A stretch of 33,086 nucleotides of DNA from Bacteroides sp. UBA939 (GTDB lineage: Bacteria; Bacteroidota; Bacteroidia; Bacteroidales; Bacteroidaceae). The translations under genes and the position numbers were made by a program. Location of the stretch: NCBI RefSeq assembly GCF_002293435.1, contig NZ_DBDF01000036.1, forward strand, positions 1 through 33,086, given 5' to 3'. A model generated the notes under the pieces. The model did no database searches, had not been told where the DNA came from, and saw nothing but the letters and a program-made list of their open reading frames with translations. Positions 18,365 to 24,995 of this stretch are shown here, in pieces; positions within the stretch are counted from its first letter, which is position 1; each line of letters opens with the position of its first letter.

Positions 18365-18468
18365 TGTAGCTAACTTGTTTTTTGTCCGGTTCATTTTCTT
18401 GTTAAAGTGTGGTATTCTGTCTAACTTTGCCACATTCCAAGTTGGATGTTAGCTACATTTCAACTTGG
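18365..18468. repeat. Nested inverted repeats upstream of a small peptide gene
   Basis: TGTAGCTAAC (18365-18374) is the reverse complement of GTTAGCTACA (18448-18457), and CCAAGTTG (18437-18444) is the reverse complement of CAACTTGG (18461-18468). The two pairs interleave, so only one can form at a time. They lie 98-200 bases before the start at 18566. Confidence 0.5.
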
Positions 18469-18565
18469 ATGCTGATACCGTATAGCATGAATCGTAACGG
18501 AGTAGCTATCTGTTGGGATGGATAAGGCGGAAGATTTCATTATTAATTTTAAATTTCTCATTATT

Positions 18566-18676
18566 ATGAAGAAGATTTTGAATATTTCCGAAATGAAACA
18601 GGTATGTGGAGGAGCATTCCTTCAAGTCATTGTGGACCAGGTGAATTGTTATATACTTGTTCATGAAATGAAATGA
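18566..18676 (+). CDS. Candidate double-glycine leader peptide (possible RiPP or bacteriocin precursor)
   Basis: A 36-codon gene. The first 16 residues, MKKILNISEMKQVCGG, fit the double-glycine leader used by C39 peptidase transporters: a hydrophobic-spaced helix, E-M at -8/-7 and GG directly before the cut. The predicted core is 20 residues, AFLQVIVDQVNCYILVHEMK, with one Cys. The spacer just before the ATG is A+T rich as usual for Bacteroides. No transporter, maturase or immunity gene is in the window, so it may be an orphan or decayed precursor. From the codon after GG, a neighbouring frame reads IPSSHCGPGELLYTCS, a Cys-rich small core that would be restored by one indel. Function is inferred from the leader only. 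Confidence 0.4.
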   Translation: MKKILNISEMKQVCGGAFLQVIVDQVNCYILVHEMK

Positions 18677-18722
18677 AAATTCATACTTTGCAACGAACAA
18701 AACAAATTAAGTATTATGAAGT

Positions 18723-18854
18723 ATGGAGAAACCTTCTGAAAAGGAGATGTTGCAAATTAAAGACAAAATACAGACCAATGGGTATGGACGAATGAGCGTG
18801 GATGATCCCCGTAGCCTTAGAGATTCCCCTCTACCGCCATCGCCAAACATATAA
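18723..18854 (+). CDS. Small unrecognised reading frame after the peptide gene
   Basis: 43 codons, MEKPSEKEMLQIKDKIQTNG at the start and a Pro/Ser-rich end (RDSPLPPSPNI). It begins 46 bases after the candidate leader peptide gene and on the same strand. The hydrophilic N-terminus with regular Lys/Glu spacing looks translatable, but there is no homology I can name and chance is not excluded. Confidence 0.2.
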   Translation: MEKPSEKEMLQIKDKIQTNGYGRMSVDDPRSLRDSPLPPSPNI

Positions 18855-18906
18855 GCAAGAGTATACAAATCTATTCAAATAGTACAGTTCCATCCTGTAT
18901 AAACTT

Positions 18907-18982
18907 GGGAGCAAATATAAAAAGGAGCAGAATGATAAAGGTTTTAATCTTGCCGGATTGAGTCTATGCATCATCTGCTCCC
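18907..18982. other. Stem-loop with two competing 5' arms
   Basis: ATCATCTGCTCC (18970-18981) pairs with GGAGCAGAATGAT (18924-18936, one bulged A), while TGCTCCC (18976-18982) can also pair with GGGAGCA (18907-18913). On the minus strand the hairpin is followed by TTTTTATATTT, like a terminator; on the plus strand it is 140 bases ahead of the lipoprotein gene. Confidence 0.5.
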
Positions 18983-19088
18983 TAACCCCATAAAAAGGAG
19001 GTATGGCAAAGATACACATTTAGTTTTAAAAGACAATACGTTTGTCTATTCGTTGAAAGGATACATACAAAGATTTTTTTATATATAA

Positions 19089-19096
19089 TATCTTTA
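19089..19096 (+). promoter_or_regulatory. Possible -7 box of the lipoprotein operon
   Basis: TATCTTTA, seven of eight positions of TAnnTTTG satisfied, 24 bases before the ATG at 19120. No -33 TTTG at the proper distance. Confidence 0.3.
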
Positions 19097-19119
19097 TCTA
19101 ACGTATTAAACACATAAAT

Positions 19120-20688
19120 ATGAAGACTAATAAGATTATTTTAAGTTTAATATTCTTATCTCTATTCTCTTGTAGTCAAGAAGACTATGATTTAGGAATT
19201 GCAAATGTAGATCAACAAACTGATGTAGCCATAGAGAATGGGATATCTGTAACCGAAGATGGTTATTTGAATTTTTCGTCTGTCAATGTTCTTAACAATC
19301 TGATTTCAGACATTGAGCAGAATGAACAAATAGGAATAGCAAGTCATGCCACCTTAACCAGAGCGCTTAAATCAACAAGAGCAATATCAACGGAATTTCT
19401 TTCTGTTGCATCCTTGAGGAGGGAAATTGACGGATTGCCTCTAACTATCATAGATGAAGAACTTGATGATTTGGAAGAAATGACTATCAATGAATATAAC
19501 CTAATGAAGGCCGAAGAACTTCTGATTGACCCTATACTGAGAGAGGTACTAGATACTACATTACGTGTTAGAATTGATGATAGATTTTATAAGATTACGG
19601 AACATGGGACATTTTCGTCTCCTGTAGGTAAAGAAACTTTATTAGAAAGAGAGATTAAACTGTTTGATCCTTCAATTAAAGATTTGAATGCTTCTGGGGC
19701 AGTAGTTGACTTAAGGAATGATATTTCTTTTATAAATACATTAAGAAGAGATGTAGATAATACCCAACTCCAAATAAATACGAATCCTTCGCCTTCATCA
19801 AGCACAACATATAATGGCGATTTTCATAATGGATACAATTGCACAACTTATAGTTGGAAAAACAATTCCATTTGGCAGAAGTTCTGGGATGAGATATTTG
19901 GGAAAGATGTATCAAAAGAGATCAACTTCGACAAAAAAAACAGAGTGCAAGTGGAAGTCTTTAATGTAAACTATGGATTTTATGCTTCATCCGGAATTAA
20001 AGTGAAGATGCAGAAGAGGAAGAAATTCTTATTTGTACCTTATTGGGTAGAGCAAAAAGCATCTAAAATAGCAGTAGGATTTAATAAATTGCATGGAGAA
20101 ATGAAATATACAGACCCGGCTTCTTTCTCTGGAATACTTCCAGCAACAAATGCTCAATGGTCGGCATTTACTAGTACCATAGACGGTTTTGCACACAAAT
20201 TTTTATTGGGATACGCTAAACTTGGCGTAATAAAAGATTGGACAGAAGACCTTTATGTATTTACGCAGCAAAGAGTTAATATTCCAGATTTGCCTATAGT
20301 TGGTACAGCCCCAACCCGTGATCATATAAACAAAGCATTTGAAATACCGGGCGATTATGTCTATAGTGAGTTAAAAAAGCTGACTGGCAAGTATGTATAC
20401 ACCCCACTAAGGAAACAAGTTCAACCTAAAGATCCAAGAGTGGCTTATTTAACATGGGGCTCTGCAACGAGTGTCTTCGATGAAAAAAGCAGGTCATACA
20501 TTATAGGAGTAAAGGAATACGACAATATAGGTAGCAAAACAATTCGTTTTGACAGATCCGGTGGCTTTATTTTCTCTAACGGCATCATAACTGGATACAC
20601 CCCAACCGAATTTGAAATAAAAGATTTGGATATGTTTGGAGCTTGTTATTTTAATGGCACTTGGAAAGGTATAAGATTCACCAAATAA
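19120..20688 (+). CDS. A+T-rich lipoprotein of unknown function
   Basis: 522 residues; lipoprotein signal IFLSLFSC (Cys18) followed by SQED, so probably on the outer membrane. Residues about 42-130 contain ENGISVTEDGYLNFSSVNVL, an opening seen in several uncharacterised Bacteroides lipoproteins, then an acidic helical part. From about 230 on the chain is basic and aromatic rich (YNCTTYSWKNNSIWQKFW, VKMQKRKKFLFVPYWVEQKA). No enzyme motif recognised. Base composition is visibly more A+T rich than the housekeeping genes on both sides, and IS remnants lie on both sides, which suggests acquisition by transfer. The next gene, a small beta-barrel, starts 13 bases after the stop, so the two are probably one operon. 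Confidence 0.8.
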   Translation: MKTNKIILSLIFLSLFSCSQEDYDLGIANVDQQTDVAIENGISVTEDGYLNFSSVNVLNNLISDIEQNEQIGIASHATLTRALKSTRAISTEFLSVASLRREIDGLPLTIIDEELDDLEEMTINEYNLMKAEELLIDPILREVLDTTLRVRIDDRFYKITEHGTFSSPVGKETLLEREIKLFDPSIKDLNASGAVVDLRNDISFINTLRRDVDNTQLQINTNPSPSSSTTYNGDFHNGYNCTTYSWKNNSIWQKFWDEIFGKDVSKEINFDKKNRVQVEVFNVNYGFYASSGIKVKMQKRKKFLFVPYWVEQKASKIAVGFNKLHGEMKYTDPASFSGILPATNAQWSAFTSTIDGFAHKFLLGYAKLGVIKDWTEDLYVFTQQRVNIPDLPIVGTAPTRDHINKAFEIPGDYVYSELKKLTGKYVYTPLRKQVQPKDPRVAYLTWGSATSVFDEKSRSYIIGVKEYDNIGSKTIRFDRSGGFIFSNGIITGYTPTEFEIKDLDMFGACYFNGTWKGIRFTK

Positions 20689-20701
20689 AATTTATATTAT
20701 T

Positions 20702-21253
20702 ATGAAGAAGAAGCTTGTGTTATTTGCATTGTTGCTTTCTGCCACTTGTGTTTATGCGCAGAAACATAAAATCTGGGTAGGTGCAGAACTTGGTTATGGG
20801 GTTACATTATCTGACAAGGGCGACCTCTACGATATGTCGTATGCCGACCATAAAGACATGCGCATAGGGATGTTGAAATTGCTCGTTGGTTATTATGTTA
20901 CTCCCGACCTTTCGCTGGGGGTTGGAGCAGGTTCCAGCAATTACAACCCGGGGACACTGAATATCTTGCCTGTTTTCTTGGATGTGAGGTACCATCCGTT
21001 TAAGAATAAACGGATTCTGCTGAATGGAGACATCGGTTGTGCATTTCTCACGCCGGCCGCTTACAAGAAAGGAAAACTTTTAATGGATTTCTCGGTGGGT
21101 TACAAAGTGTTAGACAAGAAAGTAAGTATTATCCCTGCAATCGGGTACAACTACTGTGGCTATGATGCAGGTATATCAGTCTCTGACAACATACCATTGA
21201 AGGATAGTCAGAACAAGCATTCTCTTTTTGTCAAAGTGGGTGTTATTTTCTAA
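20702..21253 (+). CDS. Small outer-membrane beta-barrel protein
   Basis: 183 residues with a clean signal peptide (MKKKLVLFALLLSATCVYAQ). The mature chain is a series of amphipathic strands (IWVGAELGYGVTL, LKLLVGYYVTPDLSLGVGAG, FLDVRYHPFKNKRILLNGDIG, MDFSVGYKVL, SLFVKVGVIF) ending in a terminal Phe, consistent with an eight-stranded barrel of the OmpA/OmpW-like or PF13505-type superfamily. It follows the A+T-rich lipoprotein by 13 bases and is probably co-transcribed with it, but its base composition is less A+T rich. A lipoprotein-barrel complex on the cell surface is a reasonable guess only. Confidence 0.8.
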   Translation: MKKKLVLFALLLSATCVYAQKHKIWVGAELGYGVTLSDKGDLYDMSYADHKDMRIGMLKLLVGYYVTPDLSLGVGAGSSNYNPGTLNILPVFLDVRYHPFKNKRILLNGDIGCAFLTPAAYKKGKLLMDFSVGYKVLDKKVSIIPAIGYNYCGYDAGISVSDNIPLKDSQNKHSLFVKVGVIF

Positions 21254-21308
21254 TTCAAACAACATATAGCATCCAAAAAAAAATAAAAACAGCATTAATC
21301 TAAACCAC

Positions 21309-21347
21309 ATTACGCGTGGTACGGTTCAACTCCGTATCATGCGTAAT
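21309..21347 (+). terminator. Stem-loop after the small barrel gene
   Basis: A 16-bp stem, arms 21309-21324 and 21332-21347, fully paired if two G-U wobbles are allowed, around a 7-base loop TTCAACT. It begins 55 bases after the stop codon. It lacks a T-run, so it may stabilise the 3' end or be a repeat arm rather than a true terminator. In single strands of RNA both wobbles favour pairing on the plus strand. Confidence 0.45.
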
Positions 21348-21469
21348 ACAAATTCTATAAATCTTTACGCTGTTAATAAACGTTGACCATATTCTTTAAA
21401 AACGTGCCAAAGATTTATTAAAAATGCTATTGATGGTTATTAGTAAAGAGTTTTAAATTATTTTTTCGT

Positions 21470-21777
21470 GTTTTCACCATGTACCTTGTATCAGGATACC
21501 GGATATCAGGGCTACGCTCCTGAAGGGGGTAACAATCATACAACCCGTTAAGAAAAGCAAGGGAAAGGAACTCTCTGCCTGGCAAAAGGACTTCAACACG
21601 GAAGTCTCCTGGATTAGGGTACGTGTGGAGCATGCCATCGGCAGTGCCAAGGTAATGAGAATAGTCAAAGACGAATGTCGTCTCAGAGCCAACACGTTTG
21701 TGGAACGTATATTTGCCACATGTGCCGCTTTGCATAATCTGAAAATTAAAATCAAGCCGTGGACATACAAAAACTAA
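21470..21777 (+). pseudogene. IS5-family (DDE_Tnp_4-type) transposase, frameshifted C-terminal remnant
   Basis: One frame reads LYQDTGYQGYAPEG; after the G5 run near 21524 the reading continues one frame over as KGVTIIQPVKKSKGKELSAW, then WIRVRVEHAIGSAKVMRIVK and CRLRANTFVERIFATCAALHNLKI. The second part holds the conserved last Glu in RVEHAIG. These are the final two blocks of IS5-like transposases. A one-base insertion in the G-run explains the shift. The upstream two thirds of the gene are missing. Confidence 0.85.
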
Positions 21778-21917
21778 TTTACGTAAATTCTAATATTGAT
21801 TTTTCACGCCATTGTAGGAAACCCCAGAAGAACAATTTACATAAGAAATTAACCGAGAGAGGTATAAACTACAAAAGAAATAATGAAGCTGGTTTTCCCG
21901 TAAATCATCTATTTGCT
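21778..21917. other. Gap between IS5 remnant and 22-bp array
   Basis: No gene seen. TAATGAAGCTG at 21881-21891 occurs again at 22230-22240, so the 11-base sequence flanks the array as a direct repeat. Confidence 0.5.
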
Positions 21918-22203
21918 ACCACTTCGTGAGACTATAAAATCCGTCCCATGAGACTATAGAATTCATCTCACGGGACGGATTTTTTCATCCCACGGGATGA
22001 ATTTCTTCGTCTCGTGAGATGAATTCTTTCGTCCCGTGGGATGGATACCGAGGCAAATCACGTGTTTGCACCACATATAGATGGTACTTTCACCGCATAT
22101 ATGTGGTTCGCGAACGGGATATAGATGGTGAAAACACGGGATATAGATGGTGCGCGAACCGCATATATCCCGTGCGAGAACCATATATATCCCGTCTAAC
22201 AAC
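21918..22203. repeat. Thirteen contiguous 22-bp quasi-palindromic units
   Basis: 286 bases = 13 x 22, with unit starts at 21918, 21940, 21962 and so on every 22 bases to 22182. Units 1-6 carry dyads of the type TTCATCCCACGGGATGAA (21984-22001) with variants CTC/GAG and GTCCC/GGGAT. Unit 7 (22050-22071) is divergent. Units 8-13 carry ATATA cores (CACATATAGATGGT, GGGATATAGATGGT, CGCATATATCCCGT). Adjacent units pair into larger hairpins. Reading frames that cross the array stay open on several frames only because of its composition. Confidence 0.95.
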
Positions 22204-22375
22204 TGTATTACAGCGAATTACAACCGGAGTAATGAAGCTGACAAACCAAAAGCTGTGTAGGTAAAAAAGCTGCATACACCCTAAAAAAGTTGCTGCCACC
22301 ACTACTCTAACTCCGATGAATAAGGCGATACAGCGTGTGAGTGTAGGTATGCAAGTAAAAATGTAAAATCATGGG

Positions 22376-22407
22376 ATATGCGCGCACACGCATACGCGCG
22401 CGTACAT
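22376..22407. other. 32-bp alternating purine-pyrimidine tract
   Basis: Every step from A22376 to T22407 alternates purine and pyrimidine, mostly GC and AC/GT dinucleotides. Such a tract can adopt Z-DNA under negative supercoiling. It lies in the non-coding stretch 22204-22506, about 100 bases beyond the 3' end of argS. Confidence 0.85.
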
Positions 22408-22506
22408 TATAATCTGCAACTGAAAACTCTGCTGAGACGACGAAGCAACCATTGACTCGGCAAAGGAAACAATCAAATAGCCAACAATCAGATTATTATT
22501 CAGGAC

Positions 22507-24321
22507 TTACATCCTGTCCGGTACCTCAATCCCCAGCAGCCCCATACCAAGGCGAACTACTTTCGCCACATTCTCCGACAAAGCAAGGCGGAACACTTTT
22601 ACTGCTTCGTTCTCTTCGCGCAGGATGCTGAAGTCATGGTAGAATTGATTATATTCTTTCACCAGTTCATACGTATAGTTGGCGATAATGGATGGGCTAT
22701 AGTCTTCGCCCGCCTGCTTCACAATAGCTGCAAAGTCGGCAACTGCCTGAATAAGGCCTTCTTCTTTTTCGCTTAATTCAATGGCTGTGGGAAGCAAGGT
22801 AGGAGGCAATACAGAATGCTCGGGGATAACTATGCCTGCCTCAGCTGCTTTACGCAGTACGGATTGGATACGTGCATACGTATATTGAATGAATGGCCCG
22901 GTGTTCCCGTTAAAGTCGATTGATTCTTTCGGATTGAACGTCATATTCTTACGAGCATCCACCTTAAGGATGAAGTATTTCAAAGCACCCAAGCCAACGA
23001 TACGGGCGATATTATCAGCTTCTTCCTGAGTCAAACCGTCTAACTTACCCAACTCATTAGAGGTTTCTTTGGCAGTACTTACCATTTCTGCTACTAAATC
23101 GTCGGCATCCACTACCGTACCCTCACGGCTCTTCATCTTTCCTTCGGGCAGTTCTACCATACCGTAAGAGAAGTGTACCAAACTCTTTCCCCACTCGAAA
23201 CCAAGTTTATCAAGCAAGATGGAGAGTACCTGGAAATGATAATTCTGCTCGTTTCCTACAACATAAATCATCTTATCAATAGGGTAATCTGCAAAGCGAA
23301 GTTTGGCAGTACCGATATCTTGCGTCATATAAACGGAAGTGCCGTCGGCACGAAGCAACAGTTTATGATCCAAGCCTTCGGCGGTCAGGTCGGCCCATAC
23401 AGAACCATCTTCTTTTTGGTAAAAGACACCCTTCGCAAGACCTTCCATTACTTTCTCTTTGCCTTCAAGGTAAGTGTTCGACTCATAATATATCTTATCA
23501 AAGCTGACTCCCAGCTTGCGGTAAGTCTCATTGAAGCCTTCATAGACCCAATTGTTCATCTTCTCCCAAAGTGCACGTACTTCCGGCTCACCGGCTTCCC
23601 ATTTTATCAGCATTTCGCGGGCTTCATTCATCAGGGGAGAAGCGGCTTCGGCTTCCTCTTTCGTCATGCCCTTTTCCATAAGACCGGCAATTTCAGCTTT
23701 ATAATGCTTGTCAAAAGCTACGTAATAGTCACCTACCAGATGGTCGCCCTTCTTACCGGAAGATTCAGGTGTTTCACCGTTACCATACTTCTGCCATGCC
23801 AGCATGGACTTACAGATATGAATACCTCTATCATTTACGATATTGGTTTTAACCACCTTGTTACCATTTGCCACAACAATATTCGCCAAAGCATTGCCCA
23901 GAAGATTGTTACGTACATGTCCCAAGTGAAGCGGTTTATTGGTGTTAGGCGAAGAGTATTCAATCATCACCAGCGGAGAATGATCCGTAGAAGCAATAAT
24001 ACCATATTGGGGATTGGAATGAATGCCGTTCAGCAATTCAATCCAGGCGGAAGAAGCGATTGTAAGGTTCAGGAAACCTTTGATAACGTTGAATGCGGCT
24101 ACTGAAGGCTCGTTGGTTTTCAGATATTCCCCTATCTCCTGTGCGGTTTGTTCCGGTCCCTTCTTCGACATGCGCAGGAAAGGAAAAACTACCAGCGTGA
24201 GATGTCCTTCAAATTCTTTTTTGGTCTTTTGCAGTTGCACTTGTGCGACAGGCGCATCCTGTCCGTACAGTGCTTTGAGTCCGTCGATAACAGACTTCAC
24301 CAGTTTATCTTCTATATTCAT
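22507..24321 (-). CDS. argS: Arginyl-tRNA synthetase
   Basis: 604 residues, normal length for this class I synthetase, which charges tRNA-Arg with arginine using ATP. The HIGH motif is HLGH at 132-135 in SPNTNKPLHLGHVRNN; the KMSKS equivalent is GKMKSREGTVV near residue 395, the usual ArgRS variant. An N-terminal Add1/Arg_tRNA_synt_N domain precedes residue 90, and the DALR anticodon-binding domain (NYTYELVKEYNQFYHDFSIL, then the ending GLLGIEVPDRM) is intact at the C-terminus. The gene stands alone, downstream of an HU-family gene on the same strand but separated from it by a strong stem-loop. Confidence 0.98.
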   Translation of the reverse strand: MNIEDKLVKSVIDGLKALYGQDAPVAQVQLQKTKKEFEGHLTLVVFPFLRMSKKGPEQTAQEIGEYLKTNEPSVAAFNVIKGFLNLTIASSAWIELLNGIHSNPQYGIIASTDHSPLVMIEYSSPNTNKPLHLGHVRNNLLGNALANIVVANGNKVVKTNIVNDRGIHICKSMLAWQKYGNGETPESSGKKGDHLVGDYYVAFDKHYKAEIAGLMEKGMTKEEAEAASPLMNEAREMLIKWEAGEPEVRALWEKMNNWVYEGFNETYRKLGVSFDKIYYESNTYLEGKEKVMEGLAKGVFYQKEDGSVWADLTAEGLDHKLLLRADGTSVYMTQDIGTAKLRFADYPIDKMIYVVGNEQNYHFQVLSILLDKLGFEWGKSLVHFSYGMVELPEGKMKSREGTVVDADDLVAEMVSTAKETSNELGKLDGLTQEEADNIARIVGLGALKYFILKVDARKNMTFNPKESIDFNGNTGPFIQYTYARIQSVLRKAAEAGIVIPEHSVLPPTLLPTAIELSEKEEGLIQAVADFAAIVKQAGEDYSPSIIANYTYELVKEYNQFYHDFSILREENEAVKVFRLALSENVAKVVRLGMGLLGIEVPDRM

Positions 24322-24369
24322 GATTAAAAGTATTTTCCGGGTGCAAAGATACTATGTTTTGGCGAATAT

Positions 24370-24411
24370 ATAATAATAAAGGAGACACTTGCGTATCTCC
24401 TTTATTATTAT
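24370..24411 (-). terminator. Terminator of the HU-family gene
   Basis: A perfect 16-bp stem, with ends TAATAATAAAGGAGA and TCTCCTTTATTATTA, around a 10-base loop. On the minus strand the stem is followed by TATATTC. It separates the HU-family transcript from argS 49 bases further on. Confidence 0.75.
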
Positions 24412-24426
24412 CTTCATTAACGTCCT

Positions 24427-24699
24427 TTATTCAACAGATTCAGCTAATTCCATTCCCGGCTTAAACTTTGCAACCTTTTTCGCAGGGATTGTGATTCTTT
24501 CTTTCGTTGAGGGGTTAATGCCTGTACGTTCTGCTCTCTCCGATACACAAAATGTACCAAAACCAACCAATGATACTCTATCACCGGCTTTCAGAGCATC
24601 TGCAATTGTCATCATCATGGCTTCCAAAGCCTTCTTTGAGTCCGCTTTCGTCAAACCGGACTTCTCTGCCATAGCACTAATAAGTTCTGACTTATTCAT
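24427..24699 (-). CDS. HU-family DNA-binding protein
   Basis: 90 residues, the canonical HU/IHF length. Two N-terminal helices (MNKSELISAMAEKSGLTKAD, then ALEAMMMTIADAL) form the dimer body; GDRVSLVGFGTFCVSERAER is the saddle, and INPSTKERITIPA is the DNA-clasping arm with the conserved proline of NP. Non-specific DNA bending and nucleoid compaction are the known roles. HU rather than IHF is assumed because there is no sequence-specific signature, but Bacteroides genomes carry several paralogues. Expression: a full Bacteroides promoter lies upstream with a dyad over the -7 box. Confidence 0.95.
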   Translation of the reverse strand: MNKSELISAMAEKSGLTKADSKKALEAMMMTIADALKAGDRVSLVGFGTFCVSERAERTGINPSTKERITIPAKKVAKFKPGMELAESVE

Positions 24700-24770
24700 A
24701 AATACAAAAATTAAATAAATAAATTAATATGTTACATAGAAGATATCTACTTGATACTCACAAAGCTCTA

Positions 24771-24801
24771 CAAAAATAGAGCAATATTTCTGAATAACAA
24801 A
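24771..24801 (-). promoter_or_regulatory. Promoter of the HU-family gene
   Basis: On the minus strand TTTG (plus 24798-24801), exactly 19 bases, then TATTTTTG (plus 24771-24778): a textbook Bacteroides -33/-7 pair. GCTCTA-6-TAGAGC (24765-24782) is a perfect dyad centred on the -7 box, a possible operator. Leader about 65 bases. Confidence 0.7.
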
Positions 24802-24885
24802 TAAAAACATTGAAAATAAATTGGATTTTAGTAAAAAAGTGCAGAATAGAACGGTTTCTTTCTATTATAGAACAGAATTTATTCG

Positions 24886-24893
24886 TACTTTTG
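24886..24893 (+). promoter_or_regulatory. -7 box of the rhomboid operon
   Basis: TACTTTTG, exact consensus, 102 bases before the first rhomboid start. The predicted first transcribed base is near 24900, at the foot of a stem-loop. Confidence 0.5.
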
Positions 24894-24899
24894 CCGAAC

Positions 24900-24959
24900 T
24901 AAGCCAAAACAGAGTGCGCCTTCATATAATCAAGTGAACTCGTTCTTGTTTTCGGCTTA
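24900..24959 (+). promoter_or_regulatory. Structured 5' leader of the rhomboid operon
   Basis: TAAGCCAAAACA (24900-24911) pairs with TGTTTT-c-GGCTTA (24947-24959; one bulged C), and GAG with CTC inside. The stem starts at the predicted transcription start and ends 36 bases before the ATG. It does not resemble a riboswitch class known to me. Confidence 0.45.
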
Positions 24960-24995
24960 TATTATAGTATCGCATGATGAATTAAAGAATAGATT

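Noticed and set aside
18831..19019. 62-codon minus-strand frame over the stem-loop
   Set aside because: It covers the inverted repeat and has an unnatural composition with no domain; the structure explains the conservation better.
21918..22203. CRISPR array
   Set aside because: There are no constant repeats separated by unique spacers; every 22-base unit is a variant of its neighbours, and no cas gene is present.
22019..22302. Open frames of 70-81 codons across the 22-bp array on both strands
   Set aside because: They are open in several frames because 22 is not a multiple of 3 and the repeats lack stop triplets; the peptides repeat with the array and have no domain.
24900..24959. Known riboswitch in the rhomboid leader
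   Set aside because: It is too small and lacks conserved aptamer motifs; a plain stem-loop is all that can be supported.
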